Of a DNA stretch of 64,000 bases, positions 44,538 to 54,823 are shown piece after piece (the stretch's first letter is position 1; each line of letters opens with the position of its first letter). The notes under the pieces are model-generated. The model made no database searches, was not told where the DNA came from, and saw only the letters and a list, made by a program, of their open reading frames with translations. The DNA comes from Falsiroseomonas sp050563525. Its GTDB lineage: Bacteria > Pseudomonadota > Alphaproteobacteria > Acetobacterales > Acetobacteraceae. The DNA is taken from contig NZ_JBNXUN010000006.1 of assembly GCF_050563525.1 (NCBI RefSeq), positions 1 to 64,000 of the forward strand, written 5' to 3'. Both the position numbers and the translations under genes were made by a program.

Positions 44538-44560
44538 TTTTGCGATGCGTAGTCGCAAAA
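44538..44560. promoter_or_regulatory. AT-rich inverted repeat by tRNA-Ile
   Basis: Perfect arms ttttgcga and tcgcaaaa around a seven-base loop. On the minus strand it follows tRNA-Ile2 by eight bases, so it may be its terminator, and precedes the RTX-like gene (start 44413), so it may instead be an operator. No T-run follows. Confidence 0.35.
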
Positions 44561-44568
44561 TTAAGAAA

Positions 44569-44641
44569 TGGGCCCGGAGGGACTCGAACCCCCAACCAAG
44601 CCGTTATGAGCGGCCCGCTCTGACCATTGAGCTACAGGCCC
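44569..44641 (-). tRNA. tRNA-Ile2 (anticodon CAU)
   Basis: Cloverleaf on the minus strand: acceptor GGGCCTG/CGGGCCC, D arm GCTC/GAGC, anticodon stem GGCCG/CGGCT with loop CTCATAA (CAT), T arm with GGTTCGAGTCCC, discriminator A. CCA is not encoded. The GAGCGGGCCGCTCATAACGG region resembles E. coli ileX, so it is more likely the lysidine-modified Ile tRNA reading AUA than a methionine tRNA. Confidence 0.85.
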
Positions 44642-44674
44642 AGCGCCGCCCCCTGCATGGCAAGCGCCGCAGCC

Positions 44675-45343
44675 TCACGCAAGCCCGGCGAGCACCTTGG
44701 CCGTCGCCCCGCTGATTTCGCCGAGCTTCGCGCCCGCGGCGCAGCGCGCCTGGGTCGCCAGGCCGCGCTCCTGCGTCGCGATCGCGCGGCGGGCTTCCTC
44801 CTCCGCCTCACCCGGCGGCAGAACCAGCACGCCGGATTCATCCGCCAGCACGGCATCGCCTGGCATCACAACGACGCCGCCGATGGACACCGGCACGTTC
44901 ATGCGCCCGCCGAGGTCGTAGATGCGCGTGGTGATCGGGGCCAGGCCGCGGCACCAGAGCGGGAAATCGCTCGCCTCCACCTCCTCCACATCGGTGCAGG
45001 CGCCATCGACGATGCCGGCTTTGGCACCAGCGGCCTTCGCGGCGACCGTCACGCCGCCGCCCCAGCAGGCGTGCCGGTCGTCGCCGAGCCGGTCCACCAC
45101 CAGGATATCGCCCGGCCGCAGCAGGCCGAGCGCGTGGTGCAGCAGCGTCGAATCGGCGCCGGGGATCTGCACTGTCACGGCGGTGCCAGCGACCCGGCGG
45201 CGCAGCAGCCCCTGGATGCCGCGGTTGACGAAGCCCCAATGGCGCCAATGGCCGACGGTGGCGGTTTCCGCCTGCTCCAGCAGGGCCACGACCTCCGCGC
45301 TGATCTGCGCGGGCATGGGATCGACGACGTAGCGGGGGGGCAT
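44675..45343 (-). CDS. RraA-family protein (HMG/CHA aldolase-like)
   Basis: 222 residues from ATG 45343. Dimethylmenaquinone methyltransferase/RraA fold: FVNRGIQGLLRRRVAGTAVT, DILVVDRLGDDRHACWGGGV, AKAGIVDGACTDVEEVEASD, VSIGGVVVMPGDAVLADESG. Members include 4-hydroxy-4-methyl-2-oxoglutarate/CHA aldolases; in those the segment reads DGAVRD with an active-site arginine, whereas here it is DGACTD, so catalysis by that route is doubtful. Confidence 0.88.
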   Translation of the reverse strand: MPPRYVVDPMPAQISAEVVALLEQAETATVGHWRHWGFVNRGIQGLLRRRVAGTAVTVQIPGADSTLLHHALGLLRPGDILVVDRLGDDRHACWGGGVTVAAKAAGAKAGIVDGACTDVEEVEASDFPLWCRGLAPITTRIYDLGGRMNVPVSIGGVVVMPGDAVLADESGVLVLPPGEAEEEARRAIATQERGLATQARCAAGAKLGEISGATAKVLAGLA

Positions 45344-45471
45344 GGGGAACTCCGGGGCTGTGCGCGTGCCGCATCTCAGCGGCAAGCGGCGTCCCGGGCA
45401 AGTGCGGGGTCGGGGCGCAGCCTCGGAACCGGGCGGGGCATCCCCGCCGCGGTTCCTCGGCACGCGGGCGG

Positions 45472-46251
45472 TCAGTCGCGCCGGCGGCGGCGACGGGCAG
45501 CGCCCAGGGCGGCGAGGCCGAGGCCGAACAGCGCCAGGGACGCGGGCTCCGGCACCGGCGTCGGGCCGGGGCCAGGGCCGCCCCCAATCTCGATCACCAG
45601 CTTGGTCTGGATGGCCGTCGCGAAATCCTCGAAGCTGTTCGCGGGCAGGGAGAAGGCGCCCGGTCCGCCGATGACGTTGGTGGCGTAGAAGGTGTTCAGG
45701 CTCTCCGGCCCGCCGATCGGCAGCCCGTTGATGGTGTAGCCCAGCGCGACGGCCGCATCCCGCGCCGCGGCGGTGGCCGAGGCGCTGGAGGTGCCGTCAC
45801 CGGAGACATCGATGACGTTGCGCGCCCCCTCGAAGCCGTTATCCGCCTGCAACAGGCCGGTGGAGAAGGTGATCGCCGTCTGCACGCTGGTGCCGCCGGA
45901 GAAGGCGCGGCCGAGGCTGGAGATCGAGGCGGCGAAGGCATTCGCCGATGCGGCACCGTCGAGCAACGTCCAGCCGATGGACTGCACGGCACCGGTGGAC
46001 CACTGCACCAGCGTCACCGCGATGCCGCCGGGCGCCGCCGCGATGGCGTTCTGCACCACGGCGCTGGCGAAGGCATCGGTGTAGCCGGTGCGTTGCAGGT
46101 TGAACTCGCTGGTGCTGATGCTGCCGGATACGTCGAGCGCCAGGACCAGTTCCAGGGCCACCGGCCCCGCTTCGGCTCGCTCCGGCATCAGGGGTATGGC
46201 GAGGACGCCGGCTGCAACCACGCTGAAAGCGGTTTTCCTCAAGTTCAGCAT
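45472..46251 (-). CDS. PEP-CTERM von Willebrand-type exported protein
   Basis: 259 residues from ATG 46251, which has GGAGG at good spacing. Sec signal (TAFSVVAAGVLAIPLMPERA), then a von Willebrand factor A-like (DUF1194) domain: ELVLALDVSGSISTSEF with the metal-site DxSxS, RNVIDVSGDGTSSASAT. The C-terminus has the PEP-CTERM sorting signal VPEPASLALFGLGLAALGAA ending in six arginines, processed by exosortase. Surface or extracellular matrix role likely; no exosortase gene is in the window. Confidence 0.92.
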   Translation of the reverse strand: MLNLRKTAFSVVAAGVLAIPLMPERAEAGPVALELVLALDVSGSISTSEFNLQRTGYTDAFASAVVQNAIAAAPGGIAVTLVQWSTGAVQSIGWTLLDGAASANAFAASISSLGRAFSGGTSVQTAITFSTGLLQADNGFEGARNVIDVSGDGTSSASATAAARDAAVALGYTINGLPIGGPESLNTFYATNVIGGPGAFSLPANSFEDFATAIQTKLVIEIGGGPGPGPTPVPEPASLALFGLGLAALGAARRRRRRD

Positions 46252-46511
46252 TGTTCTTGACCTCCACACGCACCGGCTTCCAGGCCGGGCCTGTCAAGGC
46301 TGCAACTGCCGTGCCAGCAACCAAACATCAGCAAGTCCCGTGACTTGATCCGCGTATTCAGGATCTCCCCGGGGAACCGTTATGACCTCCGACACATCAT
46401 CGCCGGCCGCGAGCCGGTGGAGATTCATCTGCTGCAACGTTATCCGTTACAGCGACTTGCTTCCAAAGCCGACGCGGCTGCGTTCTGCTACCGCGTCGAC
46501 TATACCTCGGT

Positions 46512-47711
46512 TCAGGGTTGTGCGTTCAGGAATGCGCGGATGCGGCCCGCCACCGGCGCCATCCCGACCACGCCATTCAGATGCCCGAGCGGCCCCGTGA
46601 CCTCCACCAGCTCCGCCGGCCTTCCCAGGCGGGTCAGCGTGGCGACCATCTCCCGGTTGTAGTCGAGCATGAACACCCGGTCGGTCGGCGATGCCACCAC
46701 CAGCCAGCGCGCCCGGCTGCGGCCGAGGGCGGCTTCGGTGCTGTCGTATTCGTTCAGGAACAACTGGTTGGCGCGCGTCAGGTACAGGAAGTGGTTGGCG
46801 TCCGACGCCTGGGCGCGGGCCATGGCCGCGGTATCCAGCGCACTCTCCGCCTCGAAGCGGTCCGCCAGGCGCCGGGCCGGGTCCTGGCCCTCCGGCAGTC
46901 GACGGCCGAAGCGCGCCAGGGACGGCCGGTCCTGGGCGTGGACGGTTACGATCTTCAGCGCCGCCGCCAGGCCGCGCAGCGGTGGCTCCCGCCCCTGGGC
47001 GTAGTAGTCGCCGTCCCGCCAGTTCGGGTCGAGCCGGATCGGCGCCTCCCAGATGTCGAGCCAGTTCAGCATCCAGGGGTCCACTTCCCCGGTGCCGATC
47101 ACCGGCATCACGCGATCGATCATCTCGGGGTAGGCCGCGGCCCATTCGATGGCCTGCAGCGCGCCCATGGAGGGGCCGGTGACCAATGCCAGGCGCCGCA
47201 CGCCGAGGCTGTCCAGCAGCCGCTTCTGCACCTCGACGAAGTCCCGCATCGAGACCACCGGGAAGGCGGTGCCCCAGTTGCGCCCGGTCGCCGGGTTCAC
47301 CGAGACCGGGCCGGTGGTGACGGTGCGGTTGTCACGCACGTTGAGGTTCACCAGCGTGTCGGAGGAGATGACGAAGAAGCGGTTGGTATCGATGGCGCGG
47401 CCCGGGCCGATGATGGCGTCCCAGTAGCCAGGCGGCTGGTCCGCCGCATAACGCCCGAAGGCATGGCTGTTGCCGGAGAAGAAGTGCGCCACCAGCACGG
47501 CATTGTCGCCGGCGGCGTTCAGCGTCCCGGCGGTCTGGTAGCCGATGCGGAGGTTGGCGATGGTGCCGCCGTTGCGGGTCTGGTGGGTCGCGGCTTCGAA
47601 GACCCGTTTCTCGACGATCTCGGTCGGGGGCGGCACGGCCGGGATCTGGGCCAGGCCTGGGGTTGCCAACGAGGCCAGCAGCAGGGCGGCCAGGATGGGG
47701 CGTAGGCGCAT
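46512..47711 (-). CDS. Secreted MetX-like alpha/beta hydrolase
   Basis: 399 residues. A Sec signal (LRPILAALLLASLATPGLAQ) opens a homoserine O-acetyltransferase-type fold: VLVAHFFSGNSHAFGR, nucleophile elbow VTGPSMGALQAIEW (Ser), WLVVASPTDRVFMLDYNREM (Asp) and TGPLGHLNGVV (His). MetX itself is cytoplasmic; the signal peptide indicates a periplasmic hydrolase or acyltransferase of the same fold with another job. It does not pair by position with metW. Confidence 0.88.
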   Translation of the reverse strand: MRLRPILAALLLASLATPGLAQIPAVPPPTEIVEKRVFEAATHQTRNGGTIANLRIGYQTAGTLNAAGDNAVLVAHFFSGNSHAFGRYAADQPPGYWDAIIGPGRAIDTNRFFVISSDTLVNLNVRDNRTVTTGPVSVNPATGRNWGTAFPVVSMRDFVEVQKRLLDSLGVRRLALVTGPSMGALQAIEWAAAYPEMIDRVMPVIGTGEVDPWMLNWLDIWEAPIRLDPNWRDGDYYAQGREPPLRGLAAALKIVTVHAQDRPSLARFGRRLPEGQDPARRLADRFEAESALDTAAMARAQASDANHFLYLTRANQLFLNEYDSTEAALGRSRARWLVVASPTDRVFMLDYNREMVATLTRLGRPAELVEVTGPLGHLNGVVGMAPVAGRIRAFLNAQP

Positions 47712-47811
47712 GGGTCGGGGTCCTTCTCCGGTCGGTTGCGGACAGGGTGGGCTGGCTCGGCGCCGCGCGCTAGACTGCGGCCACAACCGCCATCCAAGGG
47801 CCTCCTCCGCC

Positions 47812-48360
47812 ATGAACCTCGCCAAGATCCCGACCGGCAAGGCGCCGCCGCACGACGTCAACGTGGTGGTGGAAATCCCCCAGGGCAGCCAGGTGAAGTA
47901 CGAGCTGGACAAGGACAGCGGCGCGGTGGTGGTGGACCGGTTCCTTTTCACCCCCATGGCCTACCCGGCCGCCTACGGCTTCATCCCCGGGACGCTCGCC
48001 GATGACGGCGACCCGGCCGACGTGCTGGTGCTCACCCCGGCCCCGGTGGTACCAGGCTGCGTCATCCGCGCCCGGCCCATCGGCGTGCTGCACATGGAGG
48101 ATGAGGCAGGGTCCGACGAGAAGCTGGTCTGCGTCCCGCACGACAAGGTGCACCCGATGTTCTCCGGCATCACCAGCGCCGAGGAACTGCCGCAGATCAC
48201 CCGCGCCTCCATCGAGCACTTCTTCGCCACCTACAAGGACCTGGAATCCGACAAGTGGGTGAAGGTGCGCGGCTGGGGCTCGGCGAGCGAGGCGGCCGAC
48301 ATCATCATGTCCTCCATGGCCGCCTACCAGAAGGCCGGACTGAAGGACGCGGCCGAGTAG
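47812..48360 (+). CDS. ppa: Inorganic pyrophosphatase (soluble)
   Basis: 182 residues, family I pyrophosphatase. Hydrolyses PPi in the cytosol. VVEIPQGSQVKYELDKDSGA, the signature DGDPADVLVL with the metal-binding aspartates, PVVPGCVIRARPIGVLHMED and KDLESDKWVKVRGW. Followed 180 bases later by hppA, giving two kinds of pyrophosphatase in tandem. Confidence 0.97.
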   Translation: MNLAKIPTGKAPPHDVNVVVEIPQGSQVKYELDKDSGAVVVDRFLFTPMAYPAAYGFIPGTLADDGDPADVLVLTPAPVVPGCVIRARPIGVLHMEDEAGSDEKLVCVPHDKVHPMFSGITSAEELPQITRASIEHFFATYKDLESDKWVKVRGWGSASEAADIIMSSMAAYQKAGLKDAAE

Positions 48361-48540
48361 GCCACACCTCCGCGACTTTTTCTTGCGCGGTTCGAACGCG
48401 CGGCGTGGACAGCGCCGCACCTGACCGGCAAGCTTTCCCCTGGCCCGCGTCGCGGGGCAGGTCCCGCACGGCTCCTCCCGCGCGTCCCGCCCGCCTCGCC
48501 CGAGGACCGGGGAGACCAGGAAGGGGGAGTTCGTCGCTAA

Positions 48541-50673
<2,133 letters not shown>

Positions 50674-50683
50674 GCCTGCCTCT

Positions 50684-50707
50684 CCCTCCCCCGCGCGCGG
50701 GGGAGGG
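50684..50707. terminator. Palindromic terminator between hppA and enoyl-CoA hydratase
   Basis: Perfect 24-base palindrome ccctccccgcgcgcg... centred at 50695/50696, lying eleven bases after the hppA stop and 26 before the convergent gene's stop. GC-rich without a T-run; probably a transcription terminator or a dispersed palindromic element. Confidence 0.55.
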
Positions 50708-50732
50708 TCGGGGTGAGGGCCGATGGCCCGCT

Positions 50733-51515
50733 CTACCGCCCCCGGAACACCGGCTTGCGCTTCTCCATGAAGGCCCGCGTCGCCTCCCGGAAATCCTCGG
50801 TGAAGGGGAAGCTGCGGCTGGCTTCATAGGCTTCCGGCGTGATCGGCAGTTCCCCGCGCAATTCCTGCAGCGCCTTCTTGTGGAAGCGGTTGGCCAGCGG
50901 CGCCCCCTGGGCGATGCGTTGCGCCAAGGCCAGCGCCTCCGCCTGCACATCCTCATCCGGCACAAGCCGGGTCAGCAGGCCCTTCCCGAAAGCTTCCTCC
51001 CCGGTGAAGACGCGGCCTTCCACCAGCAATTCCATGGCGACCGCATAGCCGACCGACTGCAGGATCGGGTCCAGCTCGTCATAGGCATAGAAGATGTTGA
51101 GGTTGCGCGCCGGGATGCCCATCCGGGTCCCAGGCCCGCCGACGCGGAAGTCCGCCATGGTCGCCAGGCCGCACCCGCCGCCCATCGTCCAGCCACGGCA
51201 GGCCGCGACCACCGGGTGCCGGCAGATGCGCAGCGACTGGAAGCTGCGGCCGATCTCGGCGGCATAGACCGCCTCGCGTTCCGGCGTCCCGCGCTCGGTC
51301 GGGAAGGCGGCGATATCGGCGCCGGCGCAGAATGCCTCCTCCCCCGCGCCGCGCACCACGACGCAGCGCAGTTCGTCATCGGCGGAGCAGTCCTCCATCG
51401 CCTCGGCGAGGGCGATCCACATCGGCAGGTCCATGCAGTTGCGCTTGGCCGGCCGGTCGATGGTGACGGTGGCGATGACGCCATCGCGGGTGAGCTTGAT
51501 GAGGGGGTGCGACAT
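50733..51515 (-). CDS. Enoyl-CoA hydratase/isomerase family protein
   Basis: 260 residues from ATG 51515. Crotonase fold: RAGEEAFCAGADIAAFP, PVVAACRGWTMGGGCGLATM (oxyanion loop), ADFRVGGPGTRMGIPARNLN, GKGLLTRLVPDEDVQAEAL. Catalytic glutamates differ from classic hydratase, so it could be a hydratase or related crotonase. Fits acyl-CoA metabolism with Hbd/Etf at 54824-57463. Confidence 0.88.
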   Translation of the reverse strand: MSHPLIKLTRDGVIATVTIDRPAKRNCMDLPMWIALAEAMEDCSADDELRCVVVRGAGEEAFCAGADIAAFPTERGTPEREAVYAAEIGRSFQSLRICRHPVVAACRGWTMGGGCGLATMADFRVGGPGTRMGIPARNLNIFYAYDELDPILQSVGYAVAMELLVEGRVFTGEEAFGKGLLTRLVPDEDVQAEALALAQRIAQGAPLANRFHKKALQELRGELPITPEAYEASRSFPFTEDFREATRAFMEKRKPVFRGR

Positions 51516-51600
51516 GCCCGCACCGTAACGCGGGCCCAGAGCGAGGCAACCCTCGCCGCACAGGACCGTTTCATGCCCAACCAAAGCAGGAGATGCCCGC

Positions 51601-52116
51601 ATGACCGAGACACGCACCGACCAGGCCGCCCGCGACAAGGTGTGGGAGTTGATCCGCGACGTCGAGGTCGCGACCCTGGTCACCGTGGACACCGATGGCC
51701 ACCTGCGCGGCCGGCCGATGCGGGCGGCGAAGCTGCAGGAATTCGACGGCACGCTGTGGTTCTTCACCGGTGACCACACCCCGAAGACCGAGGAAATCCG
51801 CCACGACGAGCGCGTTCTGCTGGCCTATTCGGACCCGTCCGCGCAGAACTACGTCTCCGTCTCCGGCACCGCACAGGTGGTCCGCGACGTGGCGAAGCAG
51901 AAGGCGCTATGGTCGGAGCCGATGCGGACCTGGTTCCCGGGCGGACCGGAAGACCCCAGGGCGGCCCTGCTGAAGGTTGTGGTCGAGGGCGCCGAATATT
52001 GGGATTCGCCGTCCTCCACCCTTCTGCACGCCTATGGCTACGTGAAGGCGCGCCTGACCGGGGAGCCGCCGAAGGCGGGCGAAAACGACAAGGTTTCCTT
52101 CAAGCGTCCCGCCTGA
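51601..52116 (+). CDS. Pyridoxamine 5'-phosphate oxidase-like (GSP26-type) protein
   Basis: 171 residues. Split-barrel flavin-binding fold: VATLVTVDTDGHLRGRPMRA, LWFFTGDHTPKTEEIRHDER, QNYVSVSGTAQVVRDVAKQK, AEYWDSPSSTLLHAYGYVKA, typical of the general stress protein 26 group rather than PdxH itself. Binds FMN; function in stress. Its 3' end overlaps the convergent dehydrogenase by 17 bases. Confidence 0.9.
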   Translation: MTETRTDQAARDKVWELIRDVEVATLVTVDTDGHLRGRPMRAAKLQEFDGTLWFFTGDHTPKTEEIRHDERVLLAYSDPSAQNYVSVSGTAQVVRDVAKQKALWSEPMRTWFPGGPEDPRAALLKVVVEGAEYWDSPSSTLLHAYGYVKARLTGEPPKAGENDKVSFKRPA

Positions 52117-53011
52117 CGCCCGACAGCTCCGCCACCAGCGCCCCCACGGCGGAGCTGTCGAGACCACCCCGGCCGGACTGCACCAGCGCCTCCAGCATCT
52201 GCGCGGCGAGGGCGGTGGCCGGGGCGAAGACGGCGTTGTCCCGCATCGCGGTGGCGGACAGGCGCAGGTCCTTCCGCATCAACTCGGCCCGGAAACCGGG
52301 GGCGAAGTTGCCGGCCAGCATCCGGGTCGCGTGGTTTTCCATGACGAAGCTGGCGGCACTGCCGCCGCGCAGCGCGCGCCGCATCGCCTCCCCATCCAAA
52401 CCGGCCTTGGCACCCAGGGCCAGCGCCTCCGCGACCGCCAGCATGGTCGTCGCGACGATCAACTGGTTGGCGGATTTGCAGACCTGACCGGACCCGGCCG
52501 GGCCGAGATGCGTCAGCGTCTTGCCCATCGCCCGGAAGCAGGGCTCGGCGCGGGCGAAGGCGTCCGCGTCGCCGCCGACCATGCAGGTCAGCGTGCCGTC
52601 CAGCGCGCCCTTCGGCCCCCCCGAAACCGGGCTGTCCAGCAGCACGGCGCCGGTCTCTCTGGCCAACCGTGCGGCGAAGCCGGCCGCGGCGCTGGCCGAG
52701 ATGGTGGAGAAATCCACCACCACGGTGCCGGGCGCGGCTCCCTGCGCCACGCCATCCGGCCCGAACAGCACCGCCTCCACATCCGGCGTGTCCGGCAGGC
52801 AGAGCGCGACGAACCGCGCGCCCCTCGCCGCCTCGGCCGGCGTCGCCGCCCAGCGTGCGCCCGCGGCCTCCAGCGCCTCCGCCTTGCCGCGGCTGCGGTT
52901 GTGGATCGCCAGCGCGTAGCCGGCGCGGGCCAGGTTGGCGGCCATGGCGGCGCCCATCACGCCGAGGCCGATGAAGGCCACCGGCGCCGGCGGGCTGATC
53001 AGGTCCGGCAT
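52100..53011 (-). CDS. 3-hydroxyisobutyrate dehydrogenase-family protein
   Basis: 303 residues. Beta-hydroxyacid dehydrogenase: FIGLGVMGAAMAANLARAGY, VVDFSTISASAAAGFAARL, LLDSPVSGGPKGALDGTLTC, GQVCKSANQLIVATTMLAVA (catalytic lysine), LMRKDLRLSATAM. Substrate unknown (hydroxyisobutyrate, tartronate semialdehyde or similar). Overlaps the upstream Bug-type binding protein stop by one base, so they form an operon. Confidence 0.9.
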   Translation of the reverse strand: MPDLISPPAPVAFIGLGVMGAAMAANLARAGYALAIHNRSRGKAEALEAAGARWAATPAEAARGARFVALCLPDTPDVEAVLFGPDGVAQGAAPGTVVVDFSTISASAAAGFAARLARETGAVLLDSPVSGGPKGALDGTLTCMVGGDADAFARAEPCFRAMGKTLTHLGPAGSGQVCKSANQLIVATTMLAVAEALALGAKAGLDGEAMRRALRGGSAASFVMENHATRMLAGNFAPGFRAELMRKDLRLSATAMRDNAVFAPATALAAQMLEALVQSGRGGLDSSAVGALVAELSGVRRDA

Positions 53012-53961
53012 CAGGCGCGCATTGCCGCGCGGATGGCGTCCAGCAGCGTGTCCATGTCGCGCTGGAAGCCGGCGCCGTCGGCGTAGCCATCGGCCTCCCC
53101 GGTGGTCTGCATGAAGCGTTGCCAGCCGGGGGCGGACATGCCCTGGCGAAAACGATCATGCAGGTAGCTGACCATCTCCGGCGGCATGCCTGCGGGCCCG
53201 ACCCAGCCCTTCATGTTGTCGGCCACCAGCTCGATCCCCCGCTCCCGCAGCGTCGGCACCTGCGGATAGGCCGGCATCCGCTGGGCGGAGGCGCAGGCCA
53301 ACGGCAGGATGTCGCCGGAGGCCGCCAGGCCACGCAACTCGTCCGAGGCCTGCACCACCAGATCCACCTGCCCCGCCAGCAGCGCCTGCTGCTGCGGCCC
53401 GCCTCCGGTGTAGGGCACGTGCAGGATCTGCGTGCCGGTGGCGCGGCCGAGCATGATGAAGATGGAGTGCGACAGGGTGCCGACGCCGGAGGAGCCATGC
53501 GTCAGCGCTTCCGGCCGCACCTTCGCCGCCTCGATCACCTGTTCCAGCGCGGTGAAGCGGCCGCCCTTGCCGCGGGCGCAGATGAAATGCGCGTTGCGCG
53601 TCAGGCGGATGACGGCGGTGAAGGACTTCTTCGGGTCGTAGGGCAATTCGCGGTGCGCCGGCAGCGACGTGCTTTCGGACCCACCCGCGATCAGCAGCGT
53701 ATGCCCATCCGGGGCCGCCCGCGCCACCTGTTCCGCCGCCAGCGCCCCGCCGGCGCCAGGCCGGTTGACCACCACCAGCGGCACCGGGAACAGCGGCGTG
53801 CAGGCCTCTGCGATGGTGCGCGCGATGATGTCGGAGCCGCCACCGGGGGCGAAGCCGACGATGAGCTGGATCGGGCGGGTCGGCTGCCAGCCGGATTGCG
53901 CCCGGCCAATAGAGGGCGCGAACAAGGGGGCGGCCAGCAGAACGCGGCGTGTCAGCTTCAT
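53011..53961 (-). CDS. Tripartite tricarboxylate transporter (Bug) substrate-binding protein
   Basis: 316 residues with a signal MKLTRRVLLAAPLFAPSIGR. Bug/TctC family: IQLIVGFAPGGGSDIIARTI, VVVNRPGAGGALAAEQVARA, LTHGSSGVGTLSHSIFIMLG, HVPYTGGGPQQQALLAGQVD. Ligand probably a carboxylic acid. Cotranscribed with a hydroxyacid dehydrogenase, suggesting uptake and oxidation of a hydroxyacid; TctA/TctB are not nearby. Confidence 0.93.
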   Translation of the reverse strand: MKLTRRVLLAAPLFAPSIGRAQSGWQPTRPIQLIVGFAPGGGSDIIARTIAEACTPLFPVPLVVVNRPGAGGALAAEQVARAAPDGHTLLIAGGSESTSLPAHRELPYDPKKSFTAVIRLTRNAHFICARGKGGRFTALEQVIEAAKVRPEALTHGSSGVGTLSHSIFIMLGRATGTQILHVPYTGGGPQQQALLAGQVDLVVQASDELRGLAASGDILPLACASAQRMPAYPQVPTLRERGIELVADNMKGWVGPAGMPPEMVSYLHDRFRQGMSAPGWQRFMQTTGEADGYADGAGFQRDMDTLLDAIRAAMRA

Positions 53962-54059
53962 GGATCTGTCTCCCGTTCCGGCCGTCTGCGCGGCCCATGC
54001 GGGGCAGGATGCCGCCCATGTCGACAGTCGGCAACCGCGCCGTGGCCGGGCGGGGTGGC

Positions 54060-54818
54060 TCAGTCTTCGTCGTCGGGGATGTTCAGCTGGATGCCGCAGG
54101 CCTTGCAGTGCACCGCATCCGTGTCGTGCCGGCCAAGGCCGCAGCTCGGGCAGCGGAAGCTCACCTTCAGCGGCCGGAACAGCGCCTGCGCCAGCCGCAG
54201 GAACAAGGTGACGCCGGCCAGCATGATCAGCACGGTCAGCAGCCGGCCGCCGGTGCCATCCAGCGTGATGTCGCCGAACCCCGTCGTGGTCAGCGCCGCG
54301 ACGGTGAAGTACAGCGCATCCGTCCAGTTCGCGATGTCCGGATTCCGCGCATGCTGCGTGGCATGGACGAGGCCGGTCATCACGGCGATGAACACCAGCA
54401 GGTCCGCGGCGGCGATCGGGGCTTCCGGGTTGCGGCGGAACACCGGCAGGTCGCGGCGCAGCTTGGCCAGCAGGCGCGCGGACCGCAGCAGGCGCAGGGT
54501 GCGCAGGCTACGCAGGAAGCCCCAGCCGGGGGCGAAGGGCGCCAGCAGGAAGGCGGCGACCGCCACCACATCGGCGATGCCGGCCGGGTGCGCCAATTCC
54601 CGCCAAGGTCGCGGGCTGGCCCTCAGCCGCAGCACGAGCTCCGTCCCCAGCACCAGCCCGAAGCCGAAATCCACCAGCCGCAGCGCCGGCCCCTGCGGCA
54701 GGAAGGATTCCAGGATCACCCAGGCCAGCGCCGCCAGGTCCAGCGCCAGCAGCCCGTAGCCGGCACGGATGCCGACCCGACCGGCGACCCTGTCGAAGGC
54801 GCCGATGGGCTCGGACAT
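54060..54818 (-). CDS. Voltage-gated K+ channel-like protein with zinc ribbon
   Basis: 252 residues. Membrane segments S1-S6: LALDLAALAWVILESFL, an S4-like RSLRTLRLLRSARLLAKLRR with regularly spaced arginines, a pore helix and filter FTVAALTTTGFGDITLDG (TTGFGD, close to the potassium filter TVGYGD), then S6. The tail ends in a zinc ribbon, FRCPSCGLGRHDTDAVHCKA with the second pair CKAC. Ion selectivity may differ from K+ given the filter change. Confidence 0.85.
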   Translation of the reverse strand: MSEPIGAFDRVAGRVGIRAGYGLLALDLAALAWVILESFLPQGPALRLVDFGFGLVLGTELVLRLRASPRPWRELAHPAGIADVVAVAAFLLAPFAPGWGFLRSLRTLRLLRSARLLAKLRRDLPVFRRNPEAPIAAADLLVFIAVMTGLVHATQHARNPDIANWTDALYFTVAALTTTGFGDITLDGTGGRLLTVLIMLAGVTLFLRLAQALFRPLKVSFRCPSCGLGRHDTDAVHCKACGIQLNIPDDED

Positions 54819-54823
54819 GGCGG

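Noticed and set aside
44569..44641. tRNA-Met (elongator) reading of the CAU tRNA
   Set aside because: Anticodon arm and surrounding bases resemble tRNA-Ile2 (ileX-like) more than elongator tRNA-Met.
46512..47711. Secreted hydrolase as the metX partner of metW
   Set aside because: It has a signal peptide and is 29 kb away, so the standard metX-metW pairing is not supported.
50684..50707. Palindrome as regulatory operator
   Set aside because: It lies between convergent stops, where no promoter is expected; a terminator or dispersed palindrome is simpler.
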